NCBI GenBank assembly: GCA_001871755.1
Contig: MNXL01000038.1
Location: 1 to 5,198, forward strand
DNA: 5,198 nt
Direction: 5' to 3'
Origin: Anaerolineae bacterium CG2_30_64_16
GTDB lineage: Bacteria > Chloroflexota > Anaerolineae > CG2-30-64-16
The stretch's first letter is position 1; each line of letters opens with the position of its first letter. Positions 1 through 4,987 of this stretch are shown here, piece by piece. Position numbers and translations under genes: made by a program. The notes beneath the pieces were generated by a model. It was not told the origin of the DNA, did no database searches, and was given only the letters and a program-made list of their open reading frames with translations.

Positions 1-138
1 TGGCTCGGTCAGGAGACCGGCCACAGCCACCCCGGATTATTGAGAGGATACCACAAAGGGTCTCGGTGATCCTTTGTGTCCTTCGTTCCCGGCCCAGGCC
101 CGATGCCGCAAAGCTACGAGGATACATGGAGGGCTGTC
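1..138. other. Upstream region of the SDR gene with a short hairpin
   Basis: No complete gene is visible here. The only structure I can support is a perfect 8-bp inverted repeat, CACAAAGG at 52-59 and CCTTTGTG at 71-78, with an 11-nt loop. It has no T-tract, so it is not a standard intrinsic terminator. Bases 1-43 could be the last 13 codons of an upstream plus-strand gene ending at a TGA (41-43), and another frame closes at a TGA at 67-69. The stretch is too short to choose between these or to name a product. No convincing -35/-10 promoter pair was found, so the gene run may be transcribed from further upstream. Confidence 0.4.
128..133 (+). promoter_or_regulatory. Ribosome binding site that sets the SDR start
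   Basis: GGAGGG lies 5 nt before the ATG at 139. In-frame starts further upstream (GTG at 76, ATG at 103) have no comparable purine-rich site. They would add a Gly/Pro-rich leader with no place in the SDR fold. This decides the start at 139. Confidence 0.75.
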
Positions 139-927
139 ATGCCTGCCGTACAAGAACTGTTCGATCTGACCGGGCGGGTGGCCGTAGTGCCGGGCGGTGC
201 TGGACTGCTTGGCTTTCAGATGGCCACCGCACTGGCCGAAGCCGGGGCGCACGTGGTGATCGCTTCGCGCAAACTGGAAAACTGCCAGGCCAAAGCTGCG
301 GAACTGAGCCAGAAAAACCGCGAGGCCATGGCCGTGCGCCTGGACGCTGCGGACTACGACTCGGTGGCGGCGATGACCGACGCCGTCATGGCCAGGTGGG
401 GCCACATCGACGTGCTGGTGAACTCCATCGCCGGGGCGGCCAGCCACACACCGGAAGAATTCCCACCGGCGGATTGGGTCCGCACGATCAACGAGACGCT
501 GAACAGCGTGTTCTATCTGTGCCAGTCCGTGGGCCGCCAGATGCTTAAGCAGGGCAAAGGGAGCATCATCAATATCGGCTCGATCTACGGTGTCGTCGTG
601 CCCTACAAGCACATTTACGAGGGAGCCGAAATCGCGCGGAACCCGGTGGCTTACGGCGCGGCCAAAGCAGCCGTAATCCACATGACCCGTTACCTGGCGA
701 CGGCGTGGATCGACCGCGGGGTCCGGGTCAACTGCATCAGTCCGGGCGGCTTCTGGCAGCCGGGCAAGCAGCCGAACTTCGAACGCAACTACGTCAAGAT
801 GTCGCCCGATGGCCGCAGCGGCAACGACTGGGATCTGAAAGGCTTGGTCGTGTATCTCGCGAGCGATGCCTCCAGCCACGTCATCGGCGAGAATATCATG
901 GTCGACGGCGGCTGGACGCTGTGGTAG
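139..927 (+). CDS. SDR-family NAD(P)-dependent oxidoreductase
   Basis: A cytosolic short-chain dehydrogenase/reductase of 262 residues, the usual size for a classical SDR. It would oxidise an alcohol or reduce a carbonyl on a small, possibly sugar-like, substrate. Visible motifs in order: the glycine-rich cofactor loop GGAGLLG at 19-25; S43-R44 at the end of the second beta strand, where a basic residue usually favours NADP(H); the NSIAG stretch at 95-99, matching NNAG; and the catalytic set N122, S148, Y172 and K176 (YGAAK). Next come VNCISPGG and a C-terminal MVDGG stretch typical of the family. One oddity is that the Thr that normally opens TGxxxGxG is Pro18. The start at 139 is chosen because GGAGGG precedes it. 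The aldo/keto reductase follows after 19 nt, so the two are probably co-transcribed. The fold is certain; the substrate is unknown. Confidence 0.93.
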   Translation: MPAVQELFDLTGRVAVVPGGAGLLGFQMATALAEAGAHVVIASRKLENCQAKAAELSQKNREAMAVRLDAADYDSVAAMTDAVMARWGHIDVLVNSIAGAASHTPEEFPPADWVRTINETLNSVFYLCQSVGRQMLKQGKGSIINIGSIYGVVVPYKHIYEGAEIARNPVAYGAAKAAVIHMTRYLATAWIDRGVRVNCISPGGFWQPGKQPNFERNYVKMSPDGRSGNDWDLKGLVVYLASDASSHVIGENIMVDGGWTLW

Positions 928-946
928 TTCAGAGAGAGGCCAAGGC

Positions 947-1912
947 ATGAACTACCGTCGTCTGGGACGCACGAACCTGCAAGTATCCGAGATCGGCCTC
1001 GGCACGGTGGAGCTGGGGCTGGACTACGGGGTGCCGGTGGCCGGCGAGCACCTGCGGCCGCCCGAGGAGCACGCCGCGCGCCTGCTCAATCGGGCGCTGG
1101 ACCTCGGCGTCAACTTCATCGACACCGCGCGCGCCTACGGCGTCAGCGAGGAGGTCATCGGCCGGGCGCTCAAGGGCCGGCGGAACGAGTATATCCTGGC
1201 CACCAAGCTGGCGCCGATCCGCGAGGAGGGCCAGCCGGATCAGGAGCTGCGCGAACAGGTCAAAGCCTCGATCACCGAAAGCCTGCGGATGCTGCAGACG
1301 GACGTCATCGACCTGCTCCAGCTTCACTACGCGCCCGTGGACGTGGTCAGGAGCGGCCGGGTGCTTGCGGCGGCCAGGGAAGCCCAACGGGCCGGCTACG
1401 TCCGGTTCATCGGCGCGTCGACCTACGGCGAGGAGGTTCCGCTCGCCGTGCTGGAGGACGGGGGCTACGACACCCTGCAGGTCGCGTACAACCTGGCCGA
1501 CAGGACGCTGGAGGAGCAAGTGCTGCCGCGGGCACAGCGGCAGGGCGTAGGCGTCATCGTGCGTTCGGTGTTGCTGCGCGGGGTGTTGAGCCATCGCTAC
1601 AGGTTCCTGCCTGCCGCGCTGGAGGATCTGAAGGCCGCGATCGAGCGGCTGGCTGAGCTGGCCGACGCCGAGGCGAGCAGCCTGCCTGAGATGGCCTACC
1701 GTTTCGTGTTGGGGCATCCCGCGGTAGCCACTGCGTTAGTGGGCACGGCACGCGACGAAGAGTTGGAGGCCGCCCTGGCCTTCGCCGGCAGGGGGATGCT
1801 GGCGCCAACGCTGGTGGCGCGCATCCGAGAGATCACCGTCAGTGACCGCGCTCAACTTGACCCCAGCACGTGGCCGTCGGAGATGGGGGCGTGGCAGGGC
1901 CAGACGAAGTAG
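947..1912 (+). CDS. Aldo/keto reductase
   Basis: A 321-residue NAD(P)H-dependent aldo/keto reductase, the usual length for this TIM-barrel family. It would interconvert an aldehyde or ketone and an alcohol in the cytosol; some relatives oxidise aldoses to lactones. The catalytic tetrad is complete: D59 and Y64 in the stretch FIDTARAYG, K87 in ATKLAP and H127 in LQLHYAP. The N-terminal strand LGRTNLQVSEIGLGT (6-20) is typical, R206-S207 in VIVRSVLLRG matches the cofactor-binding strand, and VGTARDEEL (265-273) matches the C-terminal phosphate-binding segment. The start at 947 is supported by AGAGAGG ending 7 nt upstream. A longer in-frame reading from 866 would overlap the SDR gene and add unrelated residues. 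It lies 19 nt after the SDR stop. The substrate is not evident; an aldose-dehydrogenase-like role is possible given the hydrolase that follows. Confidence 0.94.
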   Translation: MNYRRLGRTNLQVSEIGLGTVELGLDYGVPVAGEHLRPPEEHAARLLNRALDLGVNFIDTARAYGVSEEVIGRALKGRRNEYILATKLAPIREEGQPDQELREQVKASITESLRMLQTDVIDLLQLHYAPVDVVRSGRVLAAAREAQRAGYVRFIGASTYGEEVPLAVLEDGGYDTLQVAYNLADRTLEEQVLPRAQRQGVGVIVRSVLLRGVLSHRYRFLPAALEDLKAAIERLAELADAEASSLPEMAYRFVLGHPAVATALVGTARDEELEAALAFAGRGMLAPTLVARIREITVSDRAQLDPSTWPSEMGAWQGQTK

Positions 1913-1923
1913 ATGAGGATACC

Positions 1924-1968
1924 GATGATGGACGATAGACGATGGTCCATGGTCGATGGTTCATCGTC
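1924..1968. repeat. Degenerate heptamer array centred on CCATGG
   Basis: The spacer between the aldo/keto reductase and the hydrolase is built from about six consecutive 7-bp units from 1924 to 1965, with rough consensus GWCSATG (examples GACGATA, GACGATG, GTCCATG, GTCGATG), then GTC. The same bases form an imperfect palindrome at 1931-1968 around CCATGG (1947-1952): GACGAT at one end pairs with ATCGTC at the other, and 14 of 19 positions are complementary. A period of 7 and a position before a strong ribosome binding site argue that it is non-coding. It belongs to a type of short intergenic repeat that I recall from Chloroflexota-like genomes. Confidence 0.7.
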
Positions 1969-1972
1969 TTGT

Positions 1973-1978
1973 GGAGGA
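1973..1978 (+). promoter_or_regulatory. Ribosome binding site that sets the hydrolase start
   Basis: GGAGGA lies just before the ATG at 1982. An earlier in-frame ATG at 1913 would begin one base after the aldo/keto reductase stop and add 23 residues encoded mainly by the heptamer array. That leader is not protein-like, so 1982 is preferred. Confidence 0.75.
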
Positions 1979-1981
1979 ACA

Positions 1982-2998
1982 ATGCCTATCGTATCCCACG
2001 CGACCGAAGCTGATTTCGAGCTGTTCCGCCGCGAGCTGGACAGCTTCGTACCTGACAACATCTGCGATGCCCACATGCACGTATGGGCGAAGTCGCATCT
2101 GCCGCCGAGCGGCTACGATACATTCCGTCAATTGGAGGAAGACGTCGTCGATCTGGCCGCGTATCGGCGGCGGATGACGGAGCTTCTGCCCGGCCGCCGT
2201 GTTGCCGAAGGACTGATCCTGCCCGGCGCGGTCGGCGCGACCGGCGAGCAGGTTCGATCCCAAAACGAGCTGGTGGCTGCCGAGGTGGCCGAGAACACGG
2301 GCTGGCGCGGTTCCATGTTGGTCTCGCCCGAGATGGATGGGGAATACGTGCGCGAGGAAGTGCGCCGCCTGGGACTTTCGGGGCTGAAGTGCTACCACGT
2401 TCGCAGCGGACTGACCATCACCTGGGACGCGGACATCCCGGCCTATCTGCCGGAGGCGCAGGTCAAGGTGGCGCACGAGGAACGGCTCTGCATTACCTTG
2501 CACATGGTCAAGGCGCGGGCGGTTGCGGATCCGTCCAATCAGCACTGGATCCGCCACTATTGCGAGACCTATCCAGACATGCAGCTCATCCTGGCCCACG
2601 CGGCCCGCGGTTTCAACCCGTATCACACCATCGAAGGGCTGGCCGCTCTGCGCGGACTGCCGAACCTCTGGTGCGACATGTCCGCCGTAGCCGATGTCGG
2701 CGCGTGCGAGGCGATCATCGAGACTCTGGGCCACGACCGCCTCATCTACGGCACCGACTTCCCGGTGAGCCATCTGCGCGGCCGCTGCGTGGCGATCGGC
2801 GACGGGTTCGTCTGGCTCTACGATGATACGCTGGACTGGAAGACGGTGTCGTTTCAGCCGTTGCAACCGGTCTTCGTCGGGCTGGAGTCGCTGCGCGTGC
2901 TGAAGCAGGCGGCCTGGCACTGCCGTTTGAACGATAGCCAGGTCGAGGACATTTTCGGCAACAACGTTCGTCGGTTGCTGGGCATGGTCAGGTATTAG
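1982..2998 (+). CDS. Amidohydrolase-2 family metal-dependent hydrolase
   Basis: A 338-residue TIM-barrel hydrolase or lactonase of the amidohydrolase-2 (PF04909-like) group. These enzymes use a divalent metal to hydrolyse lactones or cyclic amides, or to decarboxylate acids. The likely metal and catalytic residues are all visible: HxH at H31/H33 in DAHMHVW, H174 in TLHMV, H206 in ILAHAAR and D259 in YGTDFPVS. K136 in GLKCYHV sits where some amidohydrolases carry a lysine. The C-terminal stretch IFGNNVRRLLG is the usual family ending. The length is normal. The last residues, VRY and the stop, fall inside a heptamer repeat that continues downstream, so the very C-terminus may be repeat-derived. 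Next to an SDR and an AKR, a lactonase step as in oxidative sugar catabolism is plausible, but the sequence does not name a substrate. The start at 1982 follows from GGAGGA just upstream. Confidence 0.88.
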   Translation: MPIVSHATEADFELFRRELDSFVPDNICDAHMHVWAKSHLPPSGYDTFRQLEEDVVDLAAYRRRMTELLPGRRVAEGLILPGAVGATGEQVRSQNELVAAEVAENTGWRGSMLVSPEMDGEYVREEVRRLGLSGLKCYHVRSGLTITWDADIPAYLPEAQVKVAHEERLCITLHMVKARAVADPSNQHWIRHYCETYPDMQLILAHAARGFNPYHTIEGLAALRGLPNLWCDMSAVADVGACEAIIETLGHDRLIYGTDFPVSHLRGRCVAIGDGFVWLYDDTLDWKTVSFQPLQPVFVGLESLRVLKQAAWHCRLNDSQVEDIFGNNVRRLLGMVRY

Positions 2999-3027
2999 AT
3001 ATCAGGTATCAGGTATCAGGTATCAGG
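2986..3027. repeat. Tandem TATCAGG heptamer array overlapping a stop codon
   Basis: Four perfect TATCAGG units run from 3000 to 3027. Two diverged units in the same register precede them: GGTCAGG at 2986 and TATTAGA at 2993. The second contains the TAG stop of the hydrolase (2996-2998), so the array reaches into the coding end. Short heptamer arrays of this kind resemble the STRR repeats described in cyanobacteria. They may expand or contract by slippage. Confidence 0.85.
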
Positions 3028-3054
3028 TTGAATCCCTCCATGCCCGGGCCCTAT

Positions 3055-3103
3055 ACCTGATACCCAGTACCTGATACCCAGTACCTGATACCCAACACCG
3101 TGT
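3055..3103. repeat. Inverted heptamer array upstream of the methyltransferase
   Basis: Seven units of 7 bp alternate mainly between ACCTGAT and ACCCAGT, so the true period is 14 bp with three copies; the last two units are diverged. ACCTGATACC occurs at 3055, 3069 and 3083 and is the exact reverse complement of GGTATCAGGT in the array at 2986-3027. The two arrays flank a GC-rich centre containing CCCGGG and could form a long imperfect stem-loop in the 126-nt spacer. The array ends 9 nt before the GAGAGG ribosome binding site (3113-3118) of the methyltransferase, so the fold could affect transcript processing or translation. No T-tract supports calling it a terminator. Confidence 0.8.
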
Positions 3104-3124
3104 ATCTTCCCAGAGAGGCAAGAC

Positions 3125-4546
3125 ATGGAACTCACACCAGCTCTCTCGGCAACCCAGGTTGTCCTGATCATGGAGAAGACCGAAGAGATCCTCGAACGGA
3201 CGGGCCTGGGCGTGAGGCACCCTGTGCTCCTGGCGCGCTGCCGGACGGCCGGCGCTCGCGTAGACGAGGCGGAGGGCCGCGTCCGCTTTCCCCGGCCCGT
3301 GCTGCGGGAGCTGCTGGCGGCAGTCCCCGCGACTTACACTATCGCGGGCGCCGGCGGCCGGCGGCACGTGGTGGGCGATGATGCCGCACCGACCGCCTGC
3401 CTGGCCATCGTCACCGACCCGTGGATCATCGATTACGGTACCGGCGAGCCGCGCCGGCCGCGTCTCGACGATCTGCGCCGGCACACCGCCATCGCCCAGG
3501 CGTTGCCCGCGGTGGTTGCCACCAGTCTGATGGACTTCCCGCTGACCGACGTGCCGGAACCCATTTCCAGCCTGCGGGCGCTGGAGGAATGGGCGCTGGG
3601 CCAAGATAAGCACTTCTACAACATGGCCACTGACATGGTCCGCTACCGCCACTACCTGGCGCTCGCTGAGATCCTATTCGCCGGCCGCGATCACGGCGGC
3701 GCGGCGATGACGGTCGCCGTGGGCTCCCTCAGCCCTTTGGCCTTTTCCAACCTGAACGCCGATTTCCTGCTGGATGCGTGTGGCCGCGGCTTCCCCGTCG
3801 TCCCCACGGTTTGCCCGATCGCCGGCATGACCAGCCCGTACAGTGTGGCGGGCACACTGCTCCAAAGCAACGTGGAGGTCATCGGCATGGCCGCGTTGAC
3901 GCAAGCGGCGCGACGCGGCAATCCCTATCTGTACGCGGTGGGCCCTTCGGTGGGGCACATGCGGTCCACCCACGACATGTACTACACGTTGGACAAGGTA
4001 CTGTGGAAGGTCGCCTCGGTCCAGCTCGGCAAGGCGTATCACATGCCGGTGGCGGCCGAATGCGGCGGATCCATGACTTACCGTTACGATCAACAGAACG
4101 GGGCCGAGGGGATGCTTTTCATGTTGGGCGCGTTGACATCCGGCGCCCACCTGCTGTCAGGCATCGGCTCAACTCATAACGCCATCGGCATGTCGGCTGA
4201 GATGATGTTGATCCACACCGCCTGGCTGGCGGCATCACAGTACCTGCAGCGCGGGATCCGCACGGACGACACCCGGCTGGGCGTGGAGAATATCGAGCAA
4301 GCCGGTCCAGGTGGCAACTTCCTGATGGACGACTTGACCCTGCGCTTCCTGCGGTCGGACGAGTTCTTCAGCCACGAGCTATTCGACCACTCAGGCGGCA
4401 GCGAGCCGAACGCGCCATCGCTCCTGGCGCGTGCCCACCAGCGCGCCGAGCAGATCGCCGCGCGCACCCGGTCGCCGCACAGCGAGGCGGTACAGGAGCG
4501 GATCCGGCGCTATTTTGCTGACGAATATCGGAAGCTGGGCGCGTAG
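3125..4546 (+). CDS. MttB-superfamily methyltransferase, non-pyrrolysine type
   Basis: A 473-residue cytosolic protein of the trimethylamine methyltransferase (MttB) superfamily. Characterised members transfer a methyl group from a methylated amine or quaternary amine, such as glycine betaine, to the cobalt of a corrinoid protein. Supporting stretches are the N-terminal helix EKTEEILERTGLGVRHP, the barrel segment CPIAGMTSP (230-238) followed by SVAGTLLQSNVEVIGM, the D322xQxxxE328 motif, GSTHNAIG, and QAGPGGNFL near 392-400. The length is normal. There is no internal TAG and the gene ends in TAG, so it lacks the pyrrolysine of true trimethylamine methyltransferases and resembles MtgB-like relatives. 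The GAGAGG at 3113-3118 supports the start. No corrinoid protein, reactivase or second methyltransferase is in the window, so the methyl acceptor must be encoded elsewhere. The substrate is unknown; the neighbours suggest a methylated small molecule whose backbone is then oxidised and hydrolysed. Confidence 0.9.
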   Translation: MELTPALSATQVVLIMEKTEEILERTGLGVRHPVLLARCRTAGARVDEAEGRVRFPRPVLRELLAAVPATYTIAGAGGRRHVVGDDAAPTACLAIVTDPWIIDYGTGEPRRPRLDDLRRHTAIAQALPAVVATSLMDFPLTDVPEPISSLRALEEWALGQDKHFYNMATDMVRYRHYLALAEILFAGRDHGGAAMTVAVGSLSPLAFSNLNADFLLDACGRGFPVVPTVCPIAGMTSPYSVAGTLLQSNVEVIGMAALTQAARRGNPYLYAVGPSVGHMRSTHDMYYTLDKVLWKVASVQLGKAYHMPVAAECGGSMTYRYDQQNGAEGMLFMLGALTSGAHLLSGIGSTHNAIGMSAEMMLIHTAWLAASQYLQRGIRTDDTRLGVENIEQAGPGGNFLMDDLTLRFLRSDEFFSHELFDHSGGSEPNAPSLLARAHQRAEQIAARTRSPHSEAVQERIRRYFADEYRKLGA

Positions 4547-4567
4547 CCCGCCGGGGCGACCGCAAGG

Positions 4568-4592
4568 AGCCTGCCCTGAGCCTGCCGAAGGG
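4568..4592. repeat. Interspersed repeat, copy A
   Basis: AGCCTGCCCTGAG followed by CCTGCCGAAGGG. It matches copy B, reversed at 4830-4855, with one changed base (CTGCC against CTGTC) over the shared part, and it partly matches copy C at 4905-4930. It begins 21 nt after the methyltransferase stop. Confidence 0.8.
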
Positions 4593-4646
4593 TGCGCCCT
4601 TACAGATTGAAAAGATGCAATGGCGCAAAATCTGCTTTTAGGCATC

Positions 4647-4720
4647 TGTCATTCTGAGCGGGTTTGCCCCTAACCCGGACAAGCCGGAACCAACCAGGCA
4701 TAGGCCATCAGAAGATTCTT
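4647..4720. repeat. Possible split copy of a TGTCATTCTGAG-type repeat
   Basis: TGTCATTCTGAGCG at 4647-4660 matches the start of a repeat that I remember as frequent in environmental bacterial genomes, where it usually runs straight into an AAGAATCT-like end. Here a related AGAAGATTCTT (4710-4720) appears only after about 50 unrelated bases. It may be a repeat copy interrupted by an insertion, or two chance matches. Confidence 0.35.
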
Positions 4721-4743
4721 GTCTGTCGTGCAAGGATTTAACT

Positions 4744-4758
4744 GGTTAGGACCTAACC
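4744..4758. promoter_or_regulatory. 15-bp palindrome, possible protein-binding site
   Basis: GGTTAGG, one A, then CCTAACC: a perfect 7-bp inverted repeat with a single central base. The one-base centre makes it a poor RNA hairpin but a reasonable dimeric-protein site. It lies 229 nt upstream of the last gene, and the large palindrome begins 8 nt later. Its function is unknown. Confidence 0.4.
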
Positions 4759-4766
4759 TTTCGCAA

Positions 4767-4874
4767 CGGCGAGAATCCAGCGAAGCATGTCCTGAGTGAA
4801 ATCGAAGGGGGTCTCATCTCGCGACGAGACCCCTTCGACAGGCTCAGGGCAGGCTCTTCGCTGGATTTTCGCCG
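4767..4874. repeat. 108-bp nested palindromic element (REP/MITE-like)
   Basis: The outer arms are CGGCGAGAATCCAGCGAAG (4767-4785) and CTTCGCTGGATTTTCGCCG (4856-4874), complementary at 18 of 19 positions. The inner arms are TCGAAGGGG plus GTCTC (4802-4815) and GAGACCCCTTCGA (4826-4838), complementary with one extra G. CCTGAG near 4791 also pairs with CTCAGG near 4842. The apex holds CTCG-CGA-CGAG (4818-4828). The inner right half is copy B of the interspersed repeat, in reverse orientation (4830-4855). No transposase is nearby, so this would be a non-autonomous or passive palindromic repeat. Confidence 0.85.
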
Positions 4875-4904
4875 CAACGCACTTCACGGGACCAACCCGC
4901 TCAG

Positions 4905-4930
4905 AGCCTGCCCTGAGGGAAGCGAAGGGG
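4905..4930. repeat. Interspersed repeat, copy C
   Basis: AGCCTGCCCTGAG continues as GGAAGCGAAGGGG. The first half is identical to copy A; the middle differs, while the GAAGGG end is kept. It lies 31 nt beyond the large palindrome and 57 nt before the last gene. Confidence 0.75.
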
Positions 4931-4987
4931 TGACAAAGCAGACTTTGCGGTACTGCGAAAAGATACTTCTGAACGCCGGAGGCGAAC

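Larger units (their letters stand above)
4547..4987. other. 441-nt repeat-rich spacer without a credible gene
   Basis: No convincing coding region is present on either strand. Minus-strand readings give the phrases ACPEPVEG and FDFTQDMLRW, which I recognise as translations of interspersed repeats and not as proteins. The spacer holds three copies of an AGCCTGCCCTGAG element, one of them in a large nested palindrome, plus a TGTCATTCTGAGCG motif and a separate 15-bp palindrome. An AT-richer stretch at 4602-4649 has competing self-complementary pieces (ACAGAT with ATCTGT, AGATGC with GCATCT). A small AAGGG/CCCTT hairpin at 4588-4601 has no T-tract. No clear promoter for the last gene was found. 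Confidence 0.8.

Noticed and set aside
866..946. Earlier start for the aldo/keto reductase
   Set aside because: It would overlap the SDR C-terminus in another frame, and the ATG at 947 has a good ribosome binding site and the usual N-terminal motif.
929..949. Shared leader before the aldo/keto reductase and the methyltransferase (AGAGAGGC...AAG)
   Set aside because: The similarity at 929-949 and 3107-3127 is mostly the ribosome binding site itself and is too short to claim a regulatory element.
1913..1981. Earlier start for the hydrolase
   Set aside because: The extra 23 residues are mostly encoded by the heptamer array, and GGAGGA supports 1982.
1961..2920. Long minus-strand open frame opposite the hydrolase, and similar frames opposite the SDR, AKR and methyltransferase genes
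   Set aside because: They are by-products of high-GC codon use. Their translations show no family motifs, while the plus-strand products have complete active sites.
2986..3103. CRISPR array
   Set aside because: The units are 7 or 14 bp with no spacers of regular length and no cas genes.
4544..4579. Readthrough of the methyltransferase TAG as pyrrolysine
   Set aside because: Reading on gives only ten more codons, into an interspersed repeat, before a TGA. The protein is already full length, and the three other complete genes also stop at TAG.
4588..4601. Rho-independent terminator after the methyltransferase
   Set aside because: The AAGGG/CCCTT hairpin is short and is followed by ACAGATTG, not a T-tract.
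4930..4967. Sigma-70 promoter for the last gene
   Set aside because: GTGACA and GATACT resemble -35 and -10 boxes but are 26 nt apart, too far for a standard promoter.
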